Shown here piece by piece: positions 8,326 through 17,375 of a DNA stretch of 64,000 nt. The DNA lies in the NCBI GenBank assembly GCA_900547155.1, contig URFH01000008.1, positions 8,261 to 72,260 of the forward strand. The letters are read 5' to 3'. The position numbers were made by a program, and so were the translations under genes. Below the pieces are notes generated by a model. That model worked only from the letters and a program-made list of their open reading frames with translations, made no database searches and had not been told where the DNA came from. Positions within the stretch are counted from its first letter, which is position 1. Each line of letters opens with the position of its first letter. This stretch comes from an uncultured bacterium. GTDB taxonomy: Bacteria; Cyanobacteriota; Vampirovibrionia; Gastranaerophilales; Gastranaerophilaceae.

Positions 8326-9576
8326 TTAAATATCTTTAAATTCAGCGATTATTGTTTCATTTTGATTTATGATATCAAACATTTCCCTGCTAAAAATTTC
8401 AACCGGAACAACAGGGATAGTTCCGTCGTTAGTTTTTACATTTTTATCAAGCACAAAAGCACCGTTTTTGGAGGACTTTACATAATTTATTTCATTCGGC
8501 AGGCGAAGCAGCTTATCTTTAATACGCAAAACCCCGTCTTTAGCGCAAATAAAATTGCTCTTATAAAAGTTGCAGCATTTTGAGCAGATTTTGAATTTTC
8601 CATGCTCCATAAGCGACGCCCTGAGGGAGTTTGCTGTTTCATTGTTCCACAAGTCCCAAAAACACTGTTCTTTTATGTTGCCGATGATGTTGCCAATACA
8701 GTTAGAAACATTTCCATCCGGATGGATAGTAGGGTTCATCCAGGGAGTGGTGCAGATTCTGCCCGGTCTGATTTTATCAAGGTCTTTATCCAGATAATAA
8801 TTTTTGAGTTCTTCCTCTTCAAGCGCAGGGAACATAAAAGCATTCTTAGCCCCGCTGTATTTCATTTTTTCAAAAGAGGTTTTAATTTTTTCGACATAAT
8901 TTTCATCAATCAAATATTCTTTGCGCGGAATAAGTCCGCCGCCGTAGCTTTTCCCCAGACGCTCCGTCCATTCTTTCTTAGTAAGCTCATTCAGTGCCTC
9001 ACTGGAGAATTGCAAATGCTGCAAAGTAACGACATTTATTCGATTTTCCATCATAAATTCAAGAAATTCCGGAAGTTCATCAACATTATCCGGCAAGATT
9101 ACGCTGTTTATGTTGATTTTTGCATAGGGGCAGAATTTTTGGATACATTTCATATTATTTATAACTTTATCAAAAAGCCCGTGCATATTTCTTATGCGAT
9201 TATGGGTTTCTCCAAGCCCGTCAATACTCAGCGTTATTGTCAACTTCTCCTTAAAATCAGAAAAAGCTCTAATATACTTGTCCAGAAGCAATCCGTTAGT
9301 AACAATTTGCACACTAAAGCCATACCCCTGGGCTGAGCGCAAAAGCACGTCAAAATCAGGATACAATAGAGGCTCTCCGCCCATAAAGAGCAATTTAGGT
9401 TTTGGTTCAACATCAGCTATTGAATCCAAAATGCAAATCCACTCCTCAATACTCATTTCAGCAGGTGCGCAATTTTTAAACCCTGCGCCGTACTGCGTAC
9501 ACATTGAGCAGCACAAATTGCACCTGTAAGTAAGACAGAGTATAAATTCCATCTCAAAAGGTAGCTCTACTGCCAC
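8326..9576 (-). CDS. Radical SAM/SPASM-type enzyme
   Basis: A 416-residue enzyme with the radical SAM motif CNLCCSMC (C19, C23, C26) at the very N-terminus, then FMGGEPLLYP as the GGE motif and LTLSIDGLGETHNRIR later in the barrel. The C-terminal region has CTTPWMNPTIHPDGNVSNC and CSKCCNFYKSNFIC, matching SPASM/twitch cluster ligands. Such enzymes modify peptides, proteins or small molecules. No small cysteine peptide is adjacent, so the substrate is open; the flanking coiled-coil protein and HAD phosphatase are candidates for partners. It overlaps the upstream HAD gene by 10 bases. Confidence 0.88.
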   Translation of the reverse strand: MAVELPFEMEFILCLTYRCNLCCSMCTQYGAGFKNCAPAEMSIEEWICILDSIADVEPKPKLLFMGGEPLLYPDFDVLLRSAQGYGFSVQIVTNGLLLDKYIRAFSDFKEKLTITLSIDGLGETHNRIRNMHGLFDKVINNMKCIQKFCPYAKININSVILPDNVDELPEFLEFMMENRINVVTLQHLQFSSEALNELTKKEWTERLGKSYGGGLIPRKEYLIDENYVEKIKTSFEKMKYSGAKNAFMFPALEEEELKNYYLDKDLDKIRPGRICTTPWMNPTIHPDGNVSNCIGNIIGNIKEQCFWDLWNNETANSLRASLMEHGKFKICSKCCNFYKSNFICAKDGVLRIKDKLLRLPNEINYVKSSKNGAFVLDKNVKTNDGTIPVVPVEIFSREMFDIINQNETIIAEFKDI

Positions 9577-10838
9577 AGGACACCTCCCGCCAGCAGGTCA
9601 TTAAATATTTCATTGCCCATGCCAAAAGAATATTCGTCGTTTTCCAGAGAATAGTTGTACATCGCTTTCTGGATTTTGCTCAAAAACTCTGCCCTGTTGT
9701 TTTTTGCGCAATAAATCTTGTGAATTCCTTTTCCGTCAAGAATTTCCCCCATTTTTCTTAAATGTTCAAGTGAGGGGCTGTTTGAGGTTATAATTGCAGC
9801 AAACGGGAGTTTTTTCAATGCAGAAAGAACCTCCGGGTTGCTTAATACATCCTCCATCCGTGAATTTTTGTCAATTTTCACATTATAAAGTTCCAGATAG
9901 TTCAACGGATTGAGCATTTCTTCGTCATTTATTTCGTCACCCGCCGCAATAACAAGGTCATTTGTGTCATTTTTGATGATATTTTTTATTTCTTCTCTTG
10001 TGTCGAAGAGTTTTGAAAGCTTTTTGCCGTTCACAACCGCTGTTAATATAAGTTTTGTTGACGGAGCGATTTCATAGCTGCCATCTTGCTTGTATTGGGG
10101 CAGCCAGGTGTGTTTATCGTTTTCATAATACTCAACTTCTGCGCCAACACCTGCATTTTTAATCATTTCAACTGTTTCATCTTTGATTTTCGCTGTGTTC
10201 AGGTATTTTGAAAAAGCAACTTCTATCATGCCCGCATAATCCCCCTCAAATGAGGCATAATTGCGTTTTTGGGGATTATTATCTCTGTTTAGTACAGTTT
10301 CAAGAGAATCCTGCTCATAACAGTAATAATCAGCATTCACCGGAGCCTCAACCAGATATGCAGACGGATTTGTACGTTTTATTATGGAGGCCAGAGAACT
10401 TTTTAATTTTTGAGAATCCCAGTTTGTTGCATATTTTTGGATTTTTGCGGCTTTAGAATCGTCTTTTACCCATCTGCCGTCTTTTTTGTAGAATTTGTCC
10501 CCCCCGTTATTGGTAATTAATACATCAGGCGAGTGGTAAGTAAGATTTTTGTCTTTTATTTTTCTTTCGACAAAATAATATTCAGATGGATTTCGTCCGG
10601 TCGTCAAAAGCAGCGTAATTTTGTCTTTACGGGTGTTTAAAAAGTTAGAAATTTTTGAAAAATATTCACTAAATTCGTTTCTGCGTTCAGGTGAATGGGA
10701 AAGAGGGCTCTCTTTACAGATTTCGTCGTGAGAAAATGGCATGTATGTATTGTCAAAATCCGTATAAATAAATGTATGACCCGATTTGAACTGTACAGGC
10801 GTCCGATAGCGAATTCCGCCCGTTAGCGATATCTTCAT
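9567..10838 (-). CDS. HAD-superfamily (Cof/SPP-like) phosphatase
   Basis: A 423-residue protein with HAD motif I DFDNT (D27 nucleophile, D29), motif II LLTTGRNP, and motif IV GDEINDEEM, as in the type IIB HAD group that includes sugar-phosphate phosphatases. The basic residue of motif III is less clear. Before motif I lies VQFKSGH (15-21), the local N-terminal motif. GAGG lies nine bases before the ATG. A C-terminal region of about 130 residues after motif IV has no family that I recognise. It heads the five-gene leftward operon; its pairing with a GH13-like enzyme makes a sugar phosphate a reasonable but unproven substrate. Confidence 0.75.
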   Translation of the reverse strand: MKISLTGGIRYRTPVQFKSGHTFIYTDFDNTYMPFSHDEICKESPLSHSPERRNEFSEYFSKISNFLNTRKDKITLLLTTGRNPSEYYFVERKIKDKNLTYHSPDVLITNNGGDKFYKKDGRWVKDDSKAAKIQKYATNWDSQKLKSSLASIIKRTNPSAYLVEAPVNADYYCYEQDSLETVLNRDNNPQKRNYASFEGDYAGMIEVAFSKYLNTAKIKDETVEMIKNAGVGAEVEYYENDKHTWLPQYKQDGSYEIAPSTKLILTAVVNGKKLSKLFDTREEIKNIIKNDTNDLVIAAGDEINDEEMLNPLNYLELYNVKIDKNSRMEDVLSNPEVLSALKKLPFAAIITSNSPSLEHLRKMGEILDGKGIHKIYCAKNNRAEFLSKIQKAMYNYSLENDEYSFGMGNEIFNDLLAGGVLWQ

Positions 10839-10911
10839 TAAAGAGAACCTCGTTGTTTATTTATGACAATAACGTGAACATAAAAATTTTTGCTAGTTTT
10901 TTAACAAAAAG

Positions 10912-10955
10912 TTACACTTGTAATAGCAAAAAATTTTTGTGGTAGGATTTATAAT
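10912..10955 (+). promoter_or_regulatory. Promoter region of the kinase-like gene
   Basis: A perfect TATAAT lies at 10950-10955, 27 bases before the ATG, with AGGGG before the start codon. No good -35 box is seen at the usual distance. Instead, TTACACTTGTAATAGCAAAAAA (10912-10933) lies in that position and resembles the block before the RiPP precursor promoter at 599-616. Confidence 0.4.
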
Positions 10956-10982
10956 AATGGTTTCTAACTAAGGGGAAAATTT

Positions 10983-12674
10983 ATGAGAGTTGCATCTGTT
11001 CAAAGAAGTTTAGGCTATGAAAGTGTTTCACAAAATCGCAAAAGCGTTTCGTATTTACAAAAAAACATGCCGGCAAATGACGTTTTTGTTCGCACACAAA
11101 ATATTTCATTTAAAGGCGGTTACGAGCGTGCAGCAGCAGAAGAATTTATCGAAAAGATAGAAAAAGGAGAACTAAAACCCTCCGGTCAGGGTTATCAGGG
11201 TGCATATTATAAAATCAATGATGAAATAGGAATAAAAGCGCCAAATCCGATGTTTGCCGACAAGCCGGACGCAGATGTTAAGGGGTTAAAAAACATAAAA
11301 GAGTATTTTGCCCTGCAAAAAATTAATGAAATAGACCCGGAAATTGCACCAAAGGCATACGACCTGATAGAAAAAAACGGAAAAAATTATCTTGTCATGG
11401 AAAACATTAAGGGGGCTCACCCGTTGGATTCCAAATTGAACAAAGAAATTCTTACCGATTTAATGAAAAAATTCTTTACGCTGGACACAAACGGAATCTT
11501 CCACAGCGACCTGCAAAGCGGAAATATAATCATCACCCCCGAAAATAAAACAAAATTGATTGATTTTGGGTCATATCTGGTTTATACAAACGATGGCAGA
11601 CATATTGAAGCCGATACAGCAGAAGTTGATATATTCAAAAACGGCTGGTTGAAAAAGGAAATGAACTCAACACGCGAGGGAAGATTCATCGCAAGATACT
11701 ACCACATCCCTCCATTTAATAATAATCATAGTCAGGTATTGTTTTTTGAACCAAAAAACTCCGTGGACAACCGCTTTCTGTGGGGAAACAGCAACGCAGC
11801 AAACTTTGAGTTCAGAACACTATACGATTACCTTAAAAGCGGAAAAGAAGAAAAACCGATGGAGTTCATGAAGCAATACCTGAAGCTGAAAAGTGAAAAT
11901 TATTCAAATGAATATATCAAATTTCTCAAAACGCTGAAAATAGACCCAAAATCAAAAGCAGGGGCGTTCATCCCTTATGATGAGGTGGAAAAAGCAATAG
12001 ACGAAGAAAAAACTATTGCTAAATTACTCTCCAATCCTACTGACGAAATAACACGAATGGAGCTTGAAAAAATACAGCTCAGATGGCTCATAAACGACCA
12101 TCAGGGCGCAAAAAATAAAGCTTATTCTTATTCGAGTGCACTTCGCAAAAATATTGACATTAGACTGGAGAAAGCACAAAAAGGCGGAAACAAGTCAGAA
12201 ATAGAATACTATGAAATATTAAGAAACAATACTTGTATGCAGCAGACTTACATGGAAAATAACCGACTGGAACAATTCCAGTCAGGAACTCTTAAAAAAG
12301 AAGAAGATATTTTCAATATCATCAAAGAGAAAGCAACACAAACTCCGGAAACTGCCCCAAAAACAGAAACAATAAAAGAAAATGCAGCAGAAATCACACA
12401 AAAAGCAGAAACAACAACCGAAAAAATTAAACAAAAAGCAGAAGCTCTAGCAACCGAAGTCAAGCAAAAAGCAGAAGCAGCTACAGCAGAAGTCAAACAG
12501 AAAACTGAAACTGCAGCAACAGAAATCAAGGAAGAAGCAAAAAACCAGATTAAAAAAGCTTCCAGAAACTTCAAAAAAGGGTATTGGATTGCCGCAGCGA
12601 TTGCAGCAGCAGCCGGAGGCGGAATTTACTGGTATCAAAAAACAAAAGTTGCAAAAGCCAGAGAAGCAAACTAG
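10983..12674 (+). CDS. Kinase-like protein with coiled coil and C-terminal membrane anchor
   Basis: A 563-residue protein. Residues about 41-46 are ISFKGG, the local N-terminal motif. Residues 65-200 form a protein-kinase-like fold: GQGYQGAYYKI (glycine-rich loop), GIKAP (Lys85), HSDLQSGNII (H174, D176, N181) as the catalytic loop, and IDFGSY (D194) as the metal-binding DFG. All key residues are present. It resembles small bacterial Rio/APH-type kinases more than Hanks kinases. A helical region follows, then roughly 60 residues of Ala/Glu/Lys repeats of the KQKAEAxxxEV type (coiled coil), and a single hydrophobic segment near 540-555 with a basic tail. The topology suggests a tail-anchored kinase. 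The substrate is unknown. Confidence 0.72.
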   Translation: MRVASVQRSLGYESVSQNRKSVSYLQKNMPANDVFVRTQNISFKGGYERAAAEEFIEKIEKGELKPSGQGYQGAYYKINDEIGIKAPNPMFADKPDADVKGLKNIKEYFALQKINEIDPEIAPKAYDLIEKNGKNYLVMENIKGAHPLDSKLNKEILTDLMKKFFTLDTNGIFHSDLQSGNIIITPENKTKLIDFGSYLVYTNDGRHIEADTAEVDIFKNGWLKKEMNSTREGRFIARYYHIPPFNNNHSQVLFFEPKNSVDNRFLWGNSNAANFEFRTLYDYLKSGKEEKPMEFMKQYLKLKSENYSNEYIKFLKTLKIDPKSKAGAFIPYDEVEKAIDEEKTIAKLLSNPTDEITRMELEKIQLRWLINDHQGAKNKAYSYSSALRKNIDIRLEKAQKGGNKSEIEYYEILRNNTCMQQTYMENNRLEQFQSGTLKKEEDIFNIIKEKATQTPETAPKTETIKENAAEITQKAETTTEKIKQKAEALATEVKQKAEAATAEVKQKTETAATEIKEEAKNQIKKASRNFKKGYWIAAAIAAAAGGGIYWYQKTKVAKAREAN

Positions 12675-12730
12675 CAAAAAAATTTTTTCAGGGATTTTAT
12701 CATGATTGAAGACAGAACTTTTGAACAATT

Positions 12731-13405
12731 ATGATAAACAAAATAAACATCTCTGCGCAGCCCGCTTCTATTAACTTTAAAGCGGTGAAAATAGCGAAAA
12801 CGCAGAGTTTTGTTGACGGAATAAAGACAGAAATCGACATATACCGGCTTTCGCATAAAGATTGCCCGTTTTTGCACAATCTGGCTCAAACCGTTGAGCC
12901 TGCACGGCTAATGCCCAAAGACGCACAAAAGCATGGATTTGAACGCTGGAAAGAAATTTTCTTCTACGCCGTAGAAAACGCTATGCGCACTGAATACAGG
13001 TCTTATCTGGCCGTAACAAAAAACAAACCCTGCGGCTTGATTAACTTTAAAACAATGAACAAAGATACCCATGTCGAGTGCATTTGCACATGGCCCGTGA
13101 AAATCAATGAAAAAGTCAAATTTGCCGGAAAAAGCCTTTTTAATCAGGTTCTTGAATACCATAAAAAAGCCGGCTCCGACAAAATCACTATAGAAGCAAT
13201 CGTAAACGGGCATTCGCACCCTTTGGAAAGATATATTGATTTGGGATTTGTGCCTGTTCGCAATCTCGACCATACCGTAGCAATGGAAATGTCAAAGAAA
13301 ACCGCAGAAAAGCTCCAGAAAAGATTTGCAGGCTATTTCACCAGCACTCCGTCCGAAACAGGAAAGGAAATCAACCTCAATAAATCGCTAAACCTCGATT
13401 TTTAA
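12731..13405 (+). CDS. GNAT-like acetyltransferase with N-terminal INFKA motif
   Basis: A 224-residue protein. INFKA at 14-18 is the local N-terminal motif. The middle and C-terminal parts match GNAT order: YLAVTKNKPCGLINF (strands 2-3), a central strand pair around CICTWPVK, FAGKSLFNQVLEYHKKAGSDKITIEAI (motif A, with G-K-S-L in the acetyl-CoA loop), and YIDLGFVPV (motif B). It shares the last two elements with the gene at 4199-5074, so the two may be paralogues. It probably acetylates an amine, but the acceptor is unknown. The stop overlaps the convergent thioesterase gene by four bases. Confidence 0.6.
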   Translation: MINKINISAQPASINFKAVKIAKTQSFVDGIKTEIDIYRLSHKDCPFLHNLAQTVEPARLMPKDAQKHGFERWKEIFFYAVENAMRTEYRSYLAVTKNKPCGLINFKTMNKDTHVECICTWPVKINEKVKFAGKSLFNQVLEYHKKAGSDKITIEAIVNGHSHPLERYIDLGFVPVRNLDHTVAMEMSKKTAEKLQKRFAGYFTSTPSETGKEINLNKSLNLDF

Positions 13406-13818
13406 ACCGCAGCAGCCTGTTTTTTGCACGCATTATAAATATAATCCGGAATTCTGCGATACATTTTCCCTGTGTGCGTATTCACTGCAACGCAGGTCAC
13501 TCTGGCTTCAATATTCACTTCGCCTGTTTCTTTGTTGCTTATAATTTGCTTAAAAACGATTTTTACCGGTGAACATTCTTCAATTTCTGTTTCGATTTTC
13601 ACAATATCATCAAGTTTTGCGCTGCTTTTGTATTTTACACTCAAATCTCGCACGGGGAGGATGTCGCCGGTTTCCTGAAGCTGTTTTAAATCCAGTCCGA
13701 GCAGATTTGTCAACTCAACACGCGCCGCCTCCATCCAGCGCAGATAAGCACCATGCCAGACAACCTGATATGCATCCGTATCAGCATAATAGACGCGCAC
13801 TTCATTTGTATATTTCAT
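13402..13818 (-). CDS. ybgC: Acyl-CoA thioesterase, YbgC/FadM-like hotdog fold
   Basis: A 138-residue hotdog-fold protein, the usual length for this family. The N-terminal YYADTDAYQVVWHGAYLRWMEAAR contains the catalytic Asp (D-T-D-A-x-x-V-V-W-H pattern) and the hotdog helix. The remainder has VKYKSSAKLDDIVKIETEI and the later strands. Members hydrolyse short-chain or aromatic acyl-CoA thioesters and in many bacteria associate with the Tol-Pal/phospholipid machinery. No tol genes are nearby. GAGGGAG precedes the ATG. Confidence 0.85.
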   Translation of the reverse strand: MKYTNEVRVYYADTDAYQVVWHGAYLRWMEAARVELTNLLGLDLKQLQETGDILPVRDLSVKYKSSAKLDDIVKIETEIEECSPVKIVFKQIISNKETGEVNIEARVTCVAVNTHTGKMYRRIPDYIYNACKKQAAAV

Positions 13819-13838
13819 AAAAATTCTCCCTCAAAAAA

Positions 13839-15440
13839 TTATTCGAACAAATCCTGAATTTTTTCCTTAATTTCCTGAGGATCAAGTTCGTTCGTAACGT
13901 TATTCAAATCCATTGCGACCTGATAAAGCTTTGCAGCCTCGATTTTGTCGCCTTTTATCGCAACAGAACGCGCAAGATTGTAATAAGCGAGCGCATAATT
14001 CGGATTGTATTCAACGGCTTTTTCAAAAAGGTCGATTGCGTGCTGAATTCTGCCCAAATCGTCCAGATAAATCACGCCGAGGTTGTTATAAGCGATATCA
14101 TAGCTGTTATCGTATTTTATGGCGAGTTCGTATTCCTTAATCGCCTCCGGAATGTCGCCTTTTCCCCAGTGGAGAAAACCGAGGTTACAGTGGATTTTCG
14201 CATTAGTCGGATCGAGCTCCAGAGCGCGCCTGTAAATCGTCAGAGCGTTGTTATATTCCTGTTTGTCATAAAAAGCGCTTCCGAGGTTCACAAAAATATC
14301 AATATCGGTAGGCGTGAGCAAATATGCACACTGATAGGCGCTGATTGCCGCGTCAGTGTTCTTTTCGCCCTCCTGAAATACATATCCGAGCGTCTGCGCA
14401 ATTACGCTTGTCCATTTCGGGTTCGGATTCAGCGAAATTGCGTTCTGATAATAGCCGATTGCCTCTTTTGCTTCACCTTTCAGGTACAAAATGTTTGCCA
14501 GATTGCTCTGATATTCGGCAGCATTGGGCTGAATTTCAATCAGCCGTTTGTAAGCGTCAATTGCGCTGTCAAAATCGCCGATTTCTTCGTAAACAAGGCA
14601 CAATGAACGGTATGCGGTAATATTCAGGCTGTCCATCATTATCGCCATCTTATATTCAAGAATTGCGTCCTCAAAACGCCCGAGCGCCCTGTAAATATCG
14701 CCCAGAAGGCAATAAAGAAGCACAAATCCGGGTGCTTTTTCAAGCGCAGCGCGATAAACCTCAAGCGCGGAATCAACGCCCCTCGTTGCAGCCATATACC
14801 AGCCTTTCAGGAGCATTGGCAGAAACGAAAGGTAAGAAAGCGTTTTAAAAACGTTTTTCAGCGCTTCTTTATCAAACGGAAGCGTCAAAACCGACAGCAA
14901 AAGCTCGGAATTGCGCCGCATTGAGACCTTAAAGCCCTTGACTGACATTACTCTGAGCAGGTTAAAAATCAGAAAATGCGCTCTTGAAGATGCAAAAGGC
15001 GCGAGTTTTATTGATTTTTCAGCAAACTCGAGCGCGTCTTGAAAATGAGCCTTTTTTGTATGGCAGGACGCAATCATATAGTACGCAATCGCCATTTTTT
15101 CATTTTTTTCAATTGCAAGGTTAAAATAATTTATCGCCCTGTCGATTTCGTTTTTATAAAAGAACGCCATCCCGATTTTAAAATAGATTTCGCCCGAATC
15201 CATGTAAGTTTCGAGCGCCCGCTGATACTCGGTAATCGCCTCATCAAGGTACTGGCGCGCCTGATGGATATCAAAATGCCATTCCATGTACAAATCACCG
15301 AGCCTGACGTGCAAATCAGCATTTGTCGGGTCATTAGAAAGCGCAAACTGGCAGCATTCTATCGCTTTTTGAAGATTGCCGTTTTTGTAGAACCTGTCTA
15401 TATCCCTTTTATAAGATTGTATGTCTTCGGTGGTGTTCAT
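13839..15440 (-). CDS. Tetratricopeptide repeat protein
   Basis: A 533-residue protein made almost entirely of TPR units of 34 residues. Repeats are clear at the N-terminus (AIECCQFALSNDPTNADLHVRLGDLY) and in long runs through the C-terminal half (ALTIYRRALELDPTNAKIHCNLG and neighbours). The block near residues 190-220 breaks the pattern, and a hydrophobic stretch there (SYLSFLPMLLKGWYM) may be a peripheral membrane segment. There is no signal peptide, so it is presumably a cytoplasmic scaffold. It follows the PilZ gene in the same orientation; a shared role is not evident. Confidence 0.85.
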   Translation of the reverse strand: MNTTEDIQSYKRDIDRFYKNGNLQKAIECCQFALSNDPTNADLHVRLGDLYMEWHFDIHQARQYLDEAITEYQRALETYMDSGEIYFKIGMAFFYKNEIDRAINYFNLAIEKNEKMAIAYYMIASCHTKKAHFQDALEFAEKSIKLAPFASSRAHFLIFNLLRVMSVKGFKVSMRRNSELLLSVLTLPFDKEALKNVFKTLSYLSFLPMLLKGWYMAATRGVDSALEVYRAALEKAPGFVLLYCLLGDIYRALGRFEDAILEYKMAIMMDSLNITAYRSLCLVYEEIGDFDSAIDAYKRLIEIQPNAAEYQSNLANILYLKGEAKEAIGYYQNAISLNPNPKWTSVIAQTLGYVFQEGEKNTDAAISAYQCAYLLTPTDIDIFVNLGSAFYDKQEYNNALTIYRRALELDPTNAKIHCNLGFLHWGKGDIPEAIKEYELAIKYDNSYDIAYNNLGVIYLDDLGRIQHAIDLFEKAVEYNPNYALAYYNLARSVAIKGDKIEAAKLYQVAMDLNNVTNELDPQEIKEKIQDLFE

Positions 15441-15507
15441 TACTTTTTCATGCCCATTGTTTCTTTATTCATCTTAATTTAATTACCTGAATTTTGCAAA
15501 CCCGTAA

Positions 15508-16122
15508 TCAATATTTGCGAATCCTTTCACGTTCAATCAGGACGCACTTTTTGATGATTCTTTCGCGTTGTTTTTCTTCTATCTGGGTATATTCAAAAAC
15601 GTATTCGTTTTTTTTGTCGGGATTTTTCTTAAAAACCCTGCCCGAAAGCTTTATCGGGTCGTCAATTGAAGAAATTCGCAGTTCTCCTGCATAAATTTCT
15701 TCAGGTTTAATTTCTTCTTTGCAAAAAAACCTTACCCCGCCGCCGGAAACGTCAATTGTGCGTGCAGAAAGCTTTTTGCCGTCAACAATTATATAAAAAT
15801 CGGTTTCATAACTAATTCTGAAGTACTGACGGCGCTGGATAACCTGCTGTTCTTCCTTAAATTCAATGGTGATAAGGTTTTCTTCGTTCGGCGGCTCAAT
15901 AATCATAGGGTTGAGAATCAAAATCCCGGAATACGAATAAATATAAGCCTTAACAACCTCGCCCTCACCGAGATAGCCCAAATAACGGCGCGATTCGAGC
16001 GGAAAGCTCAAAATCAGCCTGTCTGCCTCAGTATCAACCACGTAGCAGTCAATATTGCAGACTTTTTTGCTTGAATCCTCAAATTCTATTCTGACTTTTG
16101 TATCTTTTGAAATTCTTCTCAT
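15508..16122 (-). CDS. PilZ-domain c-di-GMP binding protein
   Basis: A 204-residue protein of YcgR-like layout. The N-terminal domain (about 1-95) is beta-rich. The C-terminal PilZ domain begins with QRRQYFR, the arginine motif that grips c-di-GMP, and contains DVSGGGVRF, the D/N-x-S-x-x-G motif. All ligand-binding residues are present. The start codon overlaps the stop of the inactive M16 gene (16119-16122), so the genes are translationally coupled. No flagellar or pilus genes are in the window, so the output controlled by c-di-GMP cannot be named. Confidence 0.88.
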   Translation of the reverse strand: MRRISKDTKVRIEFEDSSKKVCNIDCYVVDTEADRLILSFPLESRRYLGYLGEGEVVKAYIYSYSGILILNPMIIEPPNEENLITIEFKEEQQVIQRRQYFRISYETDFYIIVDGKKLSARTIDVSGGGVRFFCKEEIKPEEIYAGELRISSIDDPIKLSGRVFKKNPDKKNEYVFEYTQIEEKQRERIIKKCVLIERERIRKY

Positions 16123-17351
16123 TCTATATCTCCGAGATATTTTGAGGGCGCCAGCACCACAAGAACATGCGGGTCTTTAATATACTTATCGGCACAATTT
16201 TGAATTTCTTTAACGGAAACATTTTTAATTTTTTCCACAAGTTTTTCCTCAAAATCGCATCCAAGCCCCTTATCCTCATAAAAACCTATCTGCGAAGCCT
16301 GCTGGAGGTTGGTTTCGAGGATAAATTCGCGTTTTCCGAGCAGATTATTCTTGGCGTTTTCAAGCTCCTGTTCTGAAACCGGAATATTTTTGATTTTTTC
16401 CAGCTCAACATTGAACATTTCAAGAGAAGTCTTGATATTTTTAGGTTCTGTCGCGATATAAACCGAGAAATTCGCAGATTTTTCAAAAGTTTCATACCCG
16501 CTTCTCACAACGTAAGCAAGCCCTTTTTTATCCCGCAATTCCACAAAAAGCCGCGAAGAAAGCCCGCTTGCGCCCAGAATCGTGTTCAAAAGCAAAATTG
16601 CCGGATAATCCCCGCTAAAAATAGGCGGAAAATGCCAGCCCATAAGAATCTGCGCCTGAGAAGCGTCCTCTTTTGCGATTTTTACGAGTTTGTTCTCCCC
16701 GAGAACCGGAGCCGGAATTCTAGAATCCCTTTCTGTGCCGTTTTTCACGTTATTAAAATATTTGTTGAACAAATCGAGGATTTTTTCTTCCTCAAAATCG
16801 CCTGCAACGCTGACAACCTTTGCAGAATCGCTGAGAAGCCCGTCATAGAGCGTTTTCAGCTGTTCATATCCGATGGAATCAATATCTTCAAGGATTTTTG
16901 TAAAAGTATTTCCATAAACGTGATTTGCGTAGATATTTCGGTAATAAGCGTCAACAGCCCTAGATTTCGGGGAATCCAGCTCTGCCTGAATTTCGCCTTT
17001 TAGCTTAAATTTCTCCTTTTCTGTGTCCGCAAGCGTCGAATTTTGCACCATATCGGCCATAAGTTCGATACATTTTTCAATATCTTCATTTAAACAAATC
17101 GCCTTAATCCTGATATAGTCCTGTTTCATCTCGCTAAAGCATTCAATCGCATTTTCGTCCATTTCAGCCGCCAGTTCTTCTGCGCTGCGATTTTTCGTTC
17201 CCTGCGAAAGCAGCCTTGAAATCAGCGAATATTCGCCGGCTTTTTCTTCGGGTTTTGTAATTTTTAAATAGAAACAGAGCGCGATTCTCGGCGTTTCTTT
17301 GTTTTCTTTCAAAATTACTGGAATATTGTTTTTCAAATATAATTTTTTCAT
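16119..17351 (-). CDS. M16-family peptidase-like protein, non-catalytic subunit
   Basis: A 410-residue M16 (pitrilysin/processing-peptidase) fold. Where active members carry HxxEH after the first strands, this protein has EYSLISRLLSQGTKNRS, without either histidine. The C-terminal half is well preserved, including FGARDKKGLAYVV-like text (FVELRDKKGLAYVVRSGYETF), the R/Y region found in the partner subunit of heterodimeric M16 enzymes. With the catalytic gene directly upstream, it probably forms the other half of a two-chain chamber. Confidence 0.85.
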   Translation of the reverse strand: MKKLYLKNNIPVILKENKETPRIALCFYLKITKPEEKAGEYSLISRLLSQGTKNRSAEELAAEMDENAIECFSEMKQDYIRIKAICLNEDIEKCIELMADMVQNSTLADTEKEKFKLKGEIQAELDSPKSRAVDAYYRNIYANHVYGNTFTKILEDIDSIGYEQLKTLYDGLLSDSAKVVSVAGDFEEEKILDLFNKYFNNVKNGTERDSRIPAPVLGENKLVKIAKEDASQAQILMGWHFPPIFSGDYPAILLLNTILGASGLSSRLFVELRDKKGLAYVVRSGYETFEKSANFSVYIATEPKNIKTSLEMFNVELEKIKNIPVSEQELENAKNNLLGKREFILETNLQQASQIGFYEDKGLGCDFEEKLVEKIKNVSVKEIQNCADKYIKDPHVLVVLAPSKYLGDIE

Positions 17352-17375
17352 TTTTTTATCCTTATAAATAGTTGT

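Noticed and set aside
16119..17351. Second active M16 peptidase
   Set aside because: The HxxEH zinc motif is absent at the expected position, so it is called the non-catalytic partner.
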